Positions 34,346 to 45,427 of a stretch of DNA of 63,281 nt are shown one piece after another. This DNA comes from Flammula alnicola (lineage: Eukaryota > Basidiomycota > Agaricomycetes > Agaricales > Strophariaceae). The position numbers and the translations under genes were made by a program. The notes beneath the pieces were generated by a model that ran no database searches, had not been told where the DNA came from, and worked only from the letters and a program-made list of their open reading frames with translations. The stretch is from NCBI GenBank assembly GCA_015499995.1, contig JADNRV010000277.1, positions 1-63,281 on the forward strand. The letters run 5' to 3'. The first letter of the stretch is position 1. The number at the start of each line of letters is the position of its first letter.

Positions 34346-35638
34346 ATGAACCCGCTCAGATCCTTGACCATCGATCCTGATCTCCTGGTGGACTATGCAA
34401 AGAAACGCCAGAGGCCGCCAAACCAGAAAGCCTTTGCTCTGATAACGACCAAAACCCATCCAACTCTCTCCCTCGCCATCCATAATTACATTGGCCGCAC
34501 CTTCGTGCGCCAAGTATGGGACGACTTGTTGGTAGCAGCAAGAACTCTGGTGACAGAAACAACCACCGGCGCTGTTGTTTCTAGGAGCTTCTCGAAATTC
34601 TTCAACTATGACGAGAAACTCGCATACAAACCCACGGGCAACGAATACGCCTTTATGATAGAGGAAAAGATCGACGGCAGCATCATCAGTCTCTTCTGGT
34701 ATCAAAACCAGTGGATGATGGTCAGCAGATCGTCGTTCGACAGCCCACATACGACAGCTGCTCGTAGCATTCTGGACCAGAAATACCCCCGAATTCTCGA
34801 CTCACTTGACAAAGATAAAACATATGTGTTCGAACTCGTTGACCTCGGTATGCCCATAAAGGTCGTGTACAAGAAAAATGACCTGGTACTTCTCTCGATT
34901 GTGTCCAAAGATGGTCAAGAACCACCCCATAACTTTGATTGGACCACTTTTCCCTTTCCCCGCCCCAGAGTGCACGTCGCACCTACAGTCGCCCCAACAG
35001 CGCTCAGCAAACTCAACCTAGAGAATGAAGAGGGTTTTGTGGTAAAATTCTGGCTGAGCCCAGGAGATCGGTATCCCCAACGTATAAAAGTCAAATTCGA
35101 GAGCTATCTACAGGGTGTCGGAAGTTCCGTTACCCAGTCCACGTCAAAGCTTTCAATAAAGACTGCAACCTCCCCGCCTTCGCACGCAAAAATCCTGGAG
35201 ACATATCTTGAGGGTCGGCTCAAGATCCACCACTTCAAAGCCGCCTTAATTTCTGACAAGATGGAGGCACACAAGAAAGAGTATCTAAGATCTCTAGAGA
35301 ACGTCGCAGATGACTATGGCGGCGAGGCATGGCTGGGCGTAATCGAGAACACCTGGAACAGGATCCATGCCCTCGTCAGCTTGCAGGAAGCTGATTGGAC
35401 GCAAACAACTACTTCTCTCGAAAGAGAGGGCTACAAACAAGACCGAGCGAAGGTGGTTTCAACAGCAGCGAAACAGGGATTTGAGAGACGTATCAAGAGG
35501 GCCGATATGGATAAATCCTATCGGAATGCTTTACTAGCATGGTTCGCAGGTGAGGCACTCATGAAGCAGGTCGAATTGGTTCTGCAGAGCATCATGATTC
35601 CGGCAGATTTAAGATCCACGGACATAATACTCAAATAA
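34346..35638 (+). CDS. T4 Rnl1-like RNA ligase, stand-alone
   Basis: A single exon of 430 residues. All nucleotidyltransferase motifs of the Rnl1 (RNA_lig_T4_1-type) ligases are visible: upstream SRSFSKFFNYDE (79-90), motif I EEKIDGSI with the adenylated lysine at 108, a motif III region TYVFELVD (159-166), motif IV EEGFVVKF (228-235) and motif V RIKVKFESY (246-254). The C-terminal 170 residues are helical and lack the kinase and cyclic phosphodiesterase domains of fungal Trl1 tRNA ligase (about 800 residues). Family knowledge predicts ATP-dependent joining of 3'-OH and 5'-phosphate RNA ends. The natural substrate is unknown. It could also be a degenerate tRNA-ligase paralogue, but the catalytic motifs look complete. 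The lack of introns in an intron-rich genome is notable. Confidence 0.88.
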   Translation: MNPLRSLTIDPDLLVDYAKKRQRPPNQKAFALITTKTHPTLSLAIHNYIGRTFVRQVWDDLLVAARTLVTETTTGAVVSRSFSKFFNYDEKLAYKPTGNEYAFMIEEKIDGSIISLFWYQNQWMMVSRSSFDSPHTTAARSILDQKYPRILDSLDKDKTYVFELVDLGMPIKVVYKKNDLVLLSIVSKDGQEPPHNFDWTTFPFPRPRVHVAPTVAPTALSKLNLENEEGFVVKFWLSPGDRYPQRIKVKFESYLQGVGSSVTQSTSKLSIKTATSPPSHAKILETYLEGRLKIHHFKAALISDKMEAHKKEYLRSLENVADDYGGEAWLGVIENTWNRIHALVSLQEADWTQTTTSLEREGYKQDRAKVVSTAAKQGFERRIKRADMDKSYRNALLAWFAGEALMKQVELVLQSIMIPADLRSTDIILK

Positions 35639-36730
35639 TACTACAACGACGCTCCCTTCCAATGTCTTCGGATAGGTCATCTTCACTCGTGTAAGTTGCT
35701 ACAAGTGTAGTCTCCTTCAGATAATACCCCAAAAAAATTTCTTTCGACAAACAGGTCTACTTATAGAGTATATGGACCCACAACCCAGTGATCGGATTGA
35801 AGAGGATCCGGATCGAAGTCGTTAAGACTCTTCTTTTGGGACAACAGCAAAACAGTTAATCCTCACGTGAATGGTGCATGTTATGACCAAGATGTGGCAA
35901 ATGTCCAAGCATAGTGGTCGCTGTGGTCTTGTGCCCATTGGCATCTAGATACCACGGCTTTGTGATCTAAATAAAGTATGACCTTCCGGGCCCCACGCGA
36001 ATTGTCTGCGGTTTGAACGCAACTATAAACCCGCCTCCTCCTGAAGCGGGTCTGATATCCGAGCCGTGTGCTGCCCTTTCTCTTGTCGTCTCTTAAGATT
36101 CTACGGCATTCGCTCATGACGTCGACCATCCTGATATCTGATCAGCGATCACAATTATAGATTTAAAACCCTACTAGGAATGTGCCGGAAAGCTTTCTTA
36201 TGGAAACTTCGGGGAAGGACTGATTCACGAATTATATATCTCCTGGCGGGAGGGAGGAAAGGGGACGTGCATGCCTATAAATTATCAGGGCTGACTCCTT
36301 CTAGGCTTCAAATAGAGACAAGTGACTACTTTTCAAGAATGTGGACGCCTTCGAGGATAGTGGACTCGGGCCGTTCTCAACGGGACATCAAGTTCGAGGA
36401 TGGATGAATGAGGCGATTATTAAACTCTCAGAAAACGTCGGGCATTCCGATGGTTTTCCGAACATGGTGGGATGATCCCGCTTGGCTTCCGAGTACATAG
36501 GCTCCGTGCATGCATAATCCTTTACAAATCTGCACCAAACGACTTTGTCATGCCGACATTTCCTCATCCGTCTATTTCTCTCAAAACGAGGTCTATTCTC
36601 ATTTTCAAGACAATGAAATATCTTTATTCTCACCTATATATACTTGCCTGCCAAACCTTGCCTGCTTTACCTCATTTTTCCTTTGTCGATAACTTAACGA
36701 CAATCTTAAAGCAAGTGTATCGTAACTTAA
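35639..36730. other. Intergenic region before MFS transporter 1
   Basis: No gene recognised. It contains the promoter of the downstream transporter, including TATATATA at 36635-36642 about 90 bp before the ATG. Short overlapping open frames on both strands have no family support. Confidence 0.55.
36635..36642 (+). promoter_or_regulatory. TATA-like element of MFS transporter 1
   Basis: TATATATA lies 89 bp upstream of the start codon, the same distance as the TATATAA before the related transporter at 48481. Confidence 0.45.
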
Positions 36731-39085
36731 ATGGACTACGAGACCAGCACCCTCCCACAATCTCAAATCGACGAATATTCAATGAAGGAGAAAAATTCCT
36801 TAACGATTGCGACAGAAGGTGTAAGCGACGAATCCTTCATTGTGAGAAATTACATCGTTCGTCTTTCTGCAGTTTAGCCGATCCGATCACTTTATTTATT
36901 TCAAGGTTAGATTTTCGCCTGGGGACCTGCGAAATCCAATCAACTTCAGCAAGACGAGGAAATGGATCATTACCGTCGTTACATCTTTTTTTACTCTTCT
37001 TGTTTGTAAGTTTAGTTCCCTTTATGGCCTTCAATTGCCAAGCTAATAATGCTGACTATGCAATATTAGCTGCGTCGGCGACGTCCTTTAGCGAAGGTGA
37101 AGCGTCTATGATGAAGGACCTAAATTGTACATCATTCGAAGCAACGCTGGGGCTTAGCCTGTACTGTCTTGGCTTTGGAATAGTGCCTCTCTTCACTTCT
37201 GCACTCAGTGAGGAATTTGGACGAAAACCCCTCTATTACGTTTCCGTCGCAGGATTTGTTCTTATGCACCTCATGGCAGCATTGTACGTCATTTCCATGC
37301 TCGATAACATGGGAAACGTCAAAATAATAGTCCCTATAACAGGTCACCTAATATTCAAGTCGTTGTAGTTGCTCGCTTTCTGCAAGGTGCTTTTGGGTCA
37401 ACTGGTGCAACCATGGTGGCTGGTACTATTGCTGACGTCTGGTCACCCAAAAGGTAAATAAATATCATCTTTTAAATCGCAATCGATGGGTAACTCTTTT
37501 TGTAGGAGAGGATTACCGATGTCATTTTATTCAGCTATCGCCTTTGCAGGGAATGGAGTAGGAGCATTTATTGGAGGCTGGACAGAAACCAATCCGAAAC
37601 TTGGATGGCGATGGATTCAGTGGATTCATGTGATGTTTGCATAAATCCCTATCCTCTCTTATAAACGTTGAAGTTTTCATTACATTTGTCTTCTAGAATT
37701 GGTGGCGCCTATCTGCTTGTAATAATCCTAGTTGTCGAAGAGACGCGCACTTCCGTTATTCTCGGAAAACTCGCTCACAGGCTTCGAAAAACGACAGGAG
37801 ATCAACGATATCGCGCCTATTCATTGGACGATAATAAAACATTGCGTGACATGATTTATGTTTCATGCACGCGGCCCATCTGTGAGCGTGCTTATAAAAC
37901 ATCCGCGATGGAGTGTCTGACTAGTTCTCCAGATCTACTCTTTTGTGAACCAATTGTGTTCGCTGTCAGCGTGAGTCTTCAACCCTTCCTCATAATTTAA
38001 AATGTAAAGAAATTTATCTATCTTGTCTCATAGTTGTGGATTGGTTTTGCTTGGGGCGTCTATTACTGCATGATCGAGTGCGCCACATTTCCTTTTTTGA
38101 CTTCATTGTAGATCAATACTGAATCTTCTAGGTCCATCCCAGGCGTATTCCGTTTGTTACATGGATTTAATCAAGGCCAAATAGGTTCTATTTATATGAC
38201 TATGGTGTAAGTCTTTCCATGCAAGTATCTTGCTGATTGACGCCAACAAGCCTATTTCAGTGTGGGAAGTTGTCTCGGGTTCTTCACGAACATGTATCAA
38301 GAAGCGATGTATCAGTAGGCTGCAATCTGCCTCCCAAAATGGCTGTCAATATTAATTTTTTTTTCTTGTCTAGGAAAAATGTGGCGAAACGGGGACCTCA
38401 GGCCAGACTATATGTTTCCTGTTTGGCCGGGTTTCTGTTCCCCATCTCAATGTTTATGTTTGCGTGGTCTTCGACTCCTGCAGTGCAGTGGATCGTCCTT
38501 GCTATCGCCTTGACGGTAACTTTTCTAATTTCTAGAAGTCTATCTGGCATGAGTCAACGAGATGACCTTGCGTTACTTTTTCAGATTTACGTATGGGCGG
38601 TCTTTACAATTTACCTCGCGGTGTTCACATATCTGGCAGATTGGTATTTGTGTTATTCATCTATCTCAGTATATAAGATGACCAACTATTCGTATATTTA
38701 AGCTACGGAATTTATGCCTCTTCAGCATTAGCAGGTCAAAGTCTCTTCCGTGCGTATTTCACCTTTTAATTCATTTTTCCTCTTCGAATAACGCTCTCTA
38801 TTTATTCCTCTACAGGCAATCTAATGGCTACCGCATTTCCTCTCTTCGCGGATAGGATGTTCCATAAATTAGGATACAAGTGGGCCAATACCTTGTTTGC
38901 ATGTGCCGGTTTGGCCATGAGTCCAATACCCATTGTAAGTTTGGCCAGAGGATGTTATTGACTGCAGGCGCTGAAGAAATTCCCGACTGTTTTAGGTGCT
39001 CTTTTTCTACGGACCTCGCATCTTGGCAAGGAGCAATATCAGTAATACCATTAATAGAGCAAGTTTAGAGGAAGATAGACATTAA
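36731..39085 (+). CDS. MFS transporter, DHA1-like, paralogue 1
   Basis: Start ATG 36731, stop TAA 39083-39085, with at least fifteen exons, all joined in frame. A hydrophilic N-terminus leads into FSPGDLRNPINFSKTRKW and TM1 (WIITVVTSFFTLLV). A motif-A-like loop ALSEEFGRKPLYYVS follows, then ARFLQGAFGSTGATMVAGTI, GFAWGVYYCMIE and a last helix ending FFYGPRIL. Twelve hydrophobic segments are expected for a drug:H+ antiporter type permease of the plasma membrane. The substrate cannot be deduced. Exon borders match the transporter at 48481 nearly one for one, so the two are paralogues. It is convergent with the Tpt1-like gene. Confidence 0.9.
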
Positions 39086-39276
39086 ATTCCGGTCTTCAAC
39101 GGTGTAATTCAGGAATCCTCTGATGCGAGAAAAGGTGGAACGATGACGGGAAAATCAGGAAAAGAACAGCTGGGTGGATTTATGACGATGCTGATTTGTT
39201 AACGCTCAAATGTACGATATACACTATTAATAATGAACAAATGGACATATACTGGAGTAAACGCTGTGTTTGTATC

Positions 39277-40516
39277 CTACGGTATCTCCAGGACCGCTTT
39301 TGCCTCTTCCATTGTCTGCGAATCCACCATCGTGCTTTCTTTATCCTGCATTTTGGCAAAATCCGCAAACCCATGCAAATCCCTACCTAAAGTCTGAAGC
39401 AGAGTCCTTCTCTCTCCGTGTCGGTACGCGTCTTCTGGTTGTAAAATATAGGGCACCTGCGATATAGGCTGTGGGTCTCCCCAGAGGAGGGTCTTCTTTG
39501 CTTGCACCATGTCGACTTGCGCAAAAAGACGAGATGGGATATAACCCCAGTCGTTTCCTTTGGTGAGTAGATGAGTGGGTTTAGCGAGTGGTTGGGGCGT
39601 TGGCAAAGGAGTAAAGAACCGTATGCCTGATTCAAGACAACGCGGAACATCGAGGAAGATAAAAACCTGGTTTTGGTCCTGGAGGTCTGAAAATGCGACA
39701 GTTAATCAGGTCAATTGGTCATGGGAGACGGACTTACTGTCAATATAGTTGTCTGTTCGTATGCCACATTCAAATCTGATGTATTCTTCGTGTAGCCTGG
39801 GTATTCCATTCCTTGCTAAATGAAAAGTGAGTTAGTTAATGGAGAACATGGATATTAGCATTCTTACATATATGACTATTCCATTCGCTAAGGGTAGTCT
39901 GGTACACAACTTGGGCAGGTGCATTGGCCGCCTTGATAGGTTTCAGGAAAAAGTGAGGCTCCTTCGTAACGTAAACAAACATTTAATGTTCGTCTTTTCA
40001 AGTGCACAAGAATGAATATCACACACATTCCACCTTTTTGCGCGTATCCACCAACAGTCTTCTCCCATTGTCGGGTCAAACCTTATATCAAAGCGATGAT
40101 TAAAATCATTATCCACCATCTTTTGCAACCTGGGCATGTCCATCGAACGGAATTCTGGATAGTTCAACTAAAAAGAGCAAAAGAAACGGTAGAAGTCGAC
40201 GATCGCACATAGTTGATTGGAAACCAGCACTCACCAGAAGCTTTAAGGAAACGTAGTCATCATCTCTGTTCTCTAACCCGTGCTCACGTCCAACGTAGCG
40301 GCGAAGAACGTAGGTGAGTGTCTCGATGAAATTCTCTAACGCGTGCGCATCTATGGGGCGGTTCTTGGGTTTACTGAAGATGGTGCTATGGTGTCTCTTC
40401 AGCGATGTTTTTGGAGAGGTTGTTCCGGGGGTGGTGGTTTGAAAGAGATGCGCCGAAGGCCATGTACGTGTATTTGAGAGAAGCCGCCGAAGAGTACATG
40501 CACCAAAGAGTGTCAT
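39277..40516 (-). CDS. Tpt1/KptA-like protein, catalytic residues replaced
   Basis: Start ATG 40516, stop TAG 39279-39277, about five exons. The N-terminus is Ser/Thr/Arg rich and could be a mitochondrial presequence. The order of blocks fits RNA 2'-phosphotransferase: LTYVLRRYVGREHG, NRDDDYVSLKLL, RLQKMVDNDFNHRFDIRF, WWIRAKRWN, LKPIKAANAPAQVVYQTT, EEYIRFECGI and NQVFIFLDVPRCLESGIRFF. Tpt1 transfers the splice-junction 2'-phosphate of tRNA to NAD+. In known enzymes the first block reads LRHG and the fourth IRANQGHS; here the histidines are R and absent, and HGT is YQTT. So the fold is probably kept but the standard catalysis is doubtful. The C-terminal 80 residues extend beyond the usual domain. 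Family assignment is by motif reading only. Confidence 0.75.
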
Positions 40517-41030
40517 GGACGATTAATTGATGGAAATTGTACAAGTAAACCTGAAAAACGATTAAGAAACGCGAAATAAGTTAGAGATTCAAGTTCAGAA
40601 ACAATACGGACCTTCGTTCAAATGACGAGGGTGGCTGCATACGCGCGGAGCTAAGTTTGCAACGAAGGGCACGCGACAGTCCTTCCGAAAGGAATTTGAG
40701 GCCATTACCAAAGCGACTATCGGGAACATGGAAACTTTTTTGAGCGGAGTATGGAGCGGAATTTGAAACTGTAGAGTGGAAACGGACAAGCCTCTGTGCA
40801 TAGGCCTCGCCATTGGTTTTTCCGCGATTTCAGAGAAAGCTTCATGCTAAACCCTATTCAATGCTGAATCGCCTATATGTCTTCTCTTTTATTGGCACAA
40901 AATCCGAGAATTCAAATAAATCAGTTAGAAAACGCGCAAGCCCGAGGAGCCCAAAGGCTGTCCGCGAAGGTCGACATAAGGTTAGCGCTCCAAAAATAAC
41001 CCAGCTCGCTCTCAACCGCTGACTTCCACC
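40517..41030. other. Divergent intergenic region, Tpt1-like / APP1
   Basis: It holds the promoters of two divergent genes. A 72-codon minus-strand open frame at 40595-40813 begins with ATG and reads through without stops, but has no recognisable motif; it could be a 5' exon or a chance frame. Confidence 0.45.
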
Positions 41031-43698
41031 ATGTCTGAAGACATGTCGCCTTCATGGAAGTACCTGACCTCAGCAGGATCTCGAATATCCTCTCTCAAGG
41101 GATATATCGCAGGTCGTGATTCCGCATTGGGCTCGAGATTACCAAGACCACATAGCGACGGTACACGCGAGGAACGACAGAGTTGGAGGGCATGGGCGGG
41201 GCAGAAGATTAGGGTCAGAAGGAAAGGAGTGGATGGTAGCGGTCCTCAGAACACGGAGCTCGTCAACGTATTCCCTGGATGGGCTGCGAGGAGGTATGCA
41301 GCAGAAAGTGCAGTAGAAGGTTCGTCGTGTTGCCATTTCTTGATTGGAGCGTGTTTTATGTTATACAGGAGCTCCTAGACCTTTCGAACTAGAGGTGTTC
41401 GTCTCAGGATATGCTATCAGTTACCGTCCTCCAGAGAATGCGAGTCGTTCTCAACGCGCTTTTATCCGTTTGGCGAAAGGTACGTGCGTTCAGGTCTCTC
41501 GTTTAGACGCCCATTAATTCCCGGTGCTTTAGGATTCGCGTCCTTGCCGAAGCTGGTGGACAGCGCAGCAGACATCCGCCCAAACACATCATCACTGGCG
41601 CATCTGACGCCTTCTACTGAGCAGCTGCTTGCGAATGTTAAGCTCCCTCCCCGCCCTACAGAAATTGCAGATGATTACGACATAGATGCCCTTGAGCGGC
41701 AGCTGCGACGCGCAAAGCAGATACCAGACGATTCTACGTCGATCCCAGAATCTACCTCTTCGTCCTCCTCACGATCTTCAACTTGCAACTCCCCAATATC
41801 TGACATGACCGATCAGCAAACAGAGACCAAGGCCAGCCATCCCAGCCTTACTGAAAGTATTAGCGCCACGCCGGGCGACGTTATCAGGCGGTTGCATGCC
41901 AATTTGGAAAAGCGTCTTCAGCCATTCTGGTCCTCTGTTCTCCCCAATCGCGTCGTTCGTTTGCATCTGTTCGCATCACCACACCAAGATCACCCAAAAA
42001 CTCCATCTCCCGAAGCTACGACCATGGAAGAGGACGAGAATGATTTATTGTTCGACGTGGAGAATGGTCCTCTCGCTTCGCAGGATATAATCACAGCCGC
42101 CGACGGGAGCTTTCAGGTCAGATTCAAGGTCAAGTGGGAAGATCTATGTCGACACCCGAAAGCATTACATATTGCATTCGGAGAGGCAGTGGAAGAGCAT
42201 GAATTGCTGATCGTAGCCCAGTTACTCCCAGTAGGAGGCGTCTCCCAGCAGTCGCCACACGCCAATTCACGGTCAACGCCCTCAACAACCCCCGTCCCTC
42301 TGACCTCCCTCATTCGCATCCCCATTACACACTCGCCAATACGCGTCATTTCAGATATTGATGACACAGTGAAATTCTCGGGCATTCTCTCGGGAGCACG
42401 CGCTGTGTTTCACAATGTATTCGTCAAAGACCTACAAGATAATGTCATACCTGGAATGGGAGAATGGTATGGAGGCATGTGGAGCAGAGGCGTCAGGTTT
42501 CATTATGTGGTAATCTTTTTGTGCCCTATCTTGTGATTGTAAAGTGTTAACCACGCCTTTGATAGTCAAATGGCCCTTTTGAACTACTTCCGGTTCTCAA
42601 CGAATTCTTCGAAGTATCACGGCTTCCTCCTGGTGAGCACGATCTTAGAGCATTTGCCTATTTATCTTGTTGGTCAACTCCTACTAGGTTCAATCAAATT
42701 ACGGTCATATGCCGGTCGTTCGTTGTTCAATGGTCTCCTTTCTGCACCCGCGGCTCGAAAAAGAGCTGGTGTCGTCGATGTGCTAGACTCGTTCCCTGAC
42801 TCTAGGTTTTTCTTGATTGGCGACACCGGCGAGCAAGATATGGAACTTTATGCAGAGTAGGTCCACTTCTCAATATCTCTGGCGAATGTGCTAACCTTAG
42901 CATTCTAGTCTTGCACGCGAAAGGCCTGATCGGATTCTGGGCGTTTTTGTTCGTGACGCCGACCCTAAGGCCGAGGCGCTCAGTGATCCAACCGGATGGA
43001 ATGCCATGGGTGCTGCTGGAACGAGGCCCACCGAGCATCCTTTAGTTCCAAGGAGCGAAAGTGGCATGTCAACGGCTTCATCTTCCTCTTCCACACCTTC
43101 GTTGTTCAATTACAACTATAATGCCTCTGGTTCTCCCTTAAACCCGAGCAATATTGATACTAGCAAGACCCCACGTCCAAATACATATCGTTTCGGTGAC
43201 TCATCAGCCCACCTTAAAAACAACCCTTTGGGAAAAGACAAAGATCCAATTTACTTCAATGCCGGTGAAATGACTACCGAACCCGAACCGGTCGATCAAA
43301 TGGCAACTCCGACTGCACTCTCCTCTGCACGAATGGAATCCGCCAACACACTCTCCCCGGGTCGACATCATTCTGTCCCATCAGTCGCTTCACGTGTGTC
43401 AGCCAAGTTCACTAGCCAGCCACCTAAACCCATCGACCCGCCATCCATTAAATCCAACTTGAATGTAGGCCCCTCATCCATGTCCTTCCACTCGCAACAG
43501 ACGGCTTCGTCTGGCTCCAGCGCCGAGGCCATTGGAAAAAGGACGGGCTCGCTGTCTGATCCCGACAAGAAACGGAGCGAGCTACAATTCCGAGTGTACA
43601 GAGCACGGACACAAATGCCTAGCCATGTACCGTTAAGAGTGTTTAGAGATCCGAGCGAGTGCGTTGAGGCACAGCAGATACTAGATCGCGAGCGGTAG
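41031..43698 (+). CDS. APP1: App1-type phosphatidate phosphatase (DUF2183)
   Basis: Start ATG 41031, stop TAG 43696-43698, seven exons. The N-terminal half contains GQKIRVRRKG, FPGWAARRY and FELEVFVSGYAISYRPP. A Ser-rich linker follows, then FQVRFKVKWEDL. The catalytic HAD-like core is VISDIDDTVKFSG (the DxDxT motif), followed by FHNVFVKDL, WSRGVRFHYVSNGPFELLP, GSIKLRSYAG and FFLIGDTGEQDMELYAE. The C-terminal 230 residues are Ser/Pro-rich and disordered, with a conserved-looking end (ELQFRVYRARTQMPSHVPLR). Yeast App1 dephosphorylates phosphatidate at cortical actin patches, so a role in endocytosis is expected. Confidence 0.92.
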
Positions 43699-45030
43699 CG
43701 GCATGATGCCCCCATATCATTCGCCTTTGGACTGGGCGCCTCGAGGACACTGGCTTGGGCTTGAAACCAGCATAACTGCGCAATGTTTCTTTCAAGTTGA
43801 AAGGTTGTATTTCACTGCATCTTGTTGTCGACTGCGTTTAACACATATATATATTATGGTATGGAACACTTTGTAGACGTGATTCCTATATTACTGTACC
43901 ACCACAGTTTAGATAATACACGAGGAGTTTCTATCATCAGGGTATGGGTGCAGGAAACAAAGGCTTCCCAATTTGTCAATGTTAAGAATTGTCACGGTGT
44001 ATCCACTTGTTCGAGCACCAACTATCAAATATCACAGTGCTGAGTAGACCCCCGCACTGAGCAGAAACATTAGTCTAGTCCAACTTCCCGGACCTTTGGT
44101 GAGTGGGTCAATTCGGCTCTAACGGAAAAGAAAATCCGATCGGCTTTAGTTGATACGTAGATCACATGATGTTAACGCGAGACGCGATCTTCTTAAATCA
44201 GAACCCCTTGCCTACAACTTTCATGCAGCCCCACGAGACACAGTTAGACTGCTGGACTCACATTCTTCAAGGCATTCCGACGATCCTAATAGCATCGGCT
44301 GGGGCAAGACCTCGGCCTTTTTTCCAATCCTCGTCTTGAAGCATCATCAGAGACATCCCAACACTCGAGTACCAAAACTTCCATCTTCATCTCTGATAGA
44401 GCTCGGAAATGCTCATGTACATTGCACATTACCATTAATAGTTCTTGCATATTACTCTTAGGCACTCGAGATACCACAGTTTGGCTTAACCGCCGTCTCG
44501 TTGAGTGTCCGTGCAGGCAGGATGAGCCAGAGATAAGATAATATTGCGATTAGAACCTGGGAAAACGGACACGTGGTGTTCAAAGTGTTCGAATTTCTGT
44601 CCGAGATGCCCGAATTGACCCACCCACCAAAGGTCCGGGAAGTTGGAACAGACCTTATATTATATCAAACAAGCCTGGACCTCCAACTTTCGTCCGGACA
44701 ATCGCACAATGCACCATCTCGCAGCATCTCGCACGGCGGCCACGAACGATGCACCAGATCAAGAAAACCGTCTGGTTGTTGCAAGGTATCGGAAAACGCG
44801 ACATAACCATGCTATTGTACTTATACTAGACTGTGGACCCGTGCTTCGCACGGTCTTTCAATGTTTGTAAATCTTGAGCTTGATCCTTGAAAAGAGTTCA
44901 AAATATGTGTCATTAAACTACTCAACAGACTGCTACACTCTGAATGGAAAGAATTGTCTAATTTGATTTCCAACTAAATTAAAGCAGAAAAACTTGCAAG
45001 AAGTAACCAATGGAAGTAATAGTAATACCT
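43699..45030. other. Gene-free region
   Basis: No coding signal is supported. A compact GC hairpin at 44836-44855 (GGACCCGTGCTTCGCACGGTC region) stands alone in AT-rich surroundings, and a mobile-element terminus would be one explanation. Confidence 0.5.
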
Positions 45031-45044
45031 GTAGCTGTACCCCA

Positions 45045-45133
45045 TGCATAGTATTCCTACCTGTGCATAGTACCCCTACCCATGGGGCTATGCATAGTAC
45101 ACCTACCCGTGCATAGGACTCCTACATGCATAC
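45045..45133. repeat. Degenerate tandem repeat around TGCATAG
   Basis: TGCATAG or TGCATAC occurs at 45045, 45064, 45091, 45110 and 45127, each followed by a variant of TACCCCTACC. Spacing is 17-19 bp with one 27-bp unit holding a short palindrome (CCCATGGGG). About five units. Confidence 0.75.
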
Positions 45134-45427
45134 CGGGAACCCTGGCCCATGTTTAGCACCCCTTACCCGTGACCCAGAGATGTGCAGTAGTGGACGCGAG
45201 ACGGCGAGACCTGCGCGTGCGAGATCGAGCCGTATGCGCCAGGCATCGGCTAGACCTGCTAGAACGCCCATCGATTCCAAATCGGCTTGACGCGTCAGTG
45301 CACCGCCACTCGTTTGTGTATGACATAAGTTATGTCTTACGTAACTTGTCCCCCATGTCGTTTTATAATATAGATCGATTATCATTTGATTTATAAGGTC
45401 TGTTTTACATAAGAGACTACAGAAACA

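Noticed and set aside
36731..40516. A biosynthetic gene cluster joining P450s, MFS transporters and tailoring enzymes
   Set aside because: No backbone enzyme (PKS, NRPS, terpene synthase) is present, and the P450 array is 17 kb away with housekeeping genes in between.
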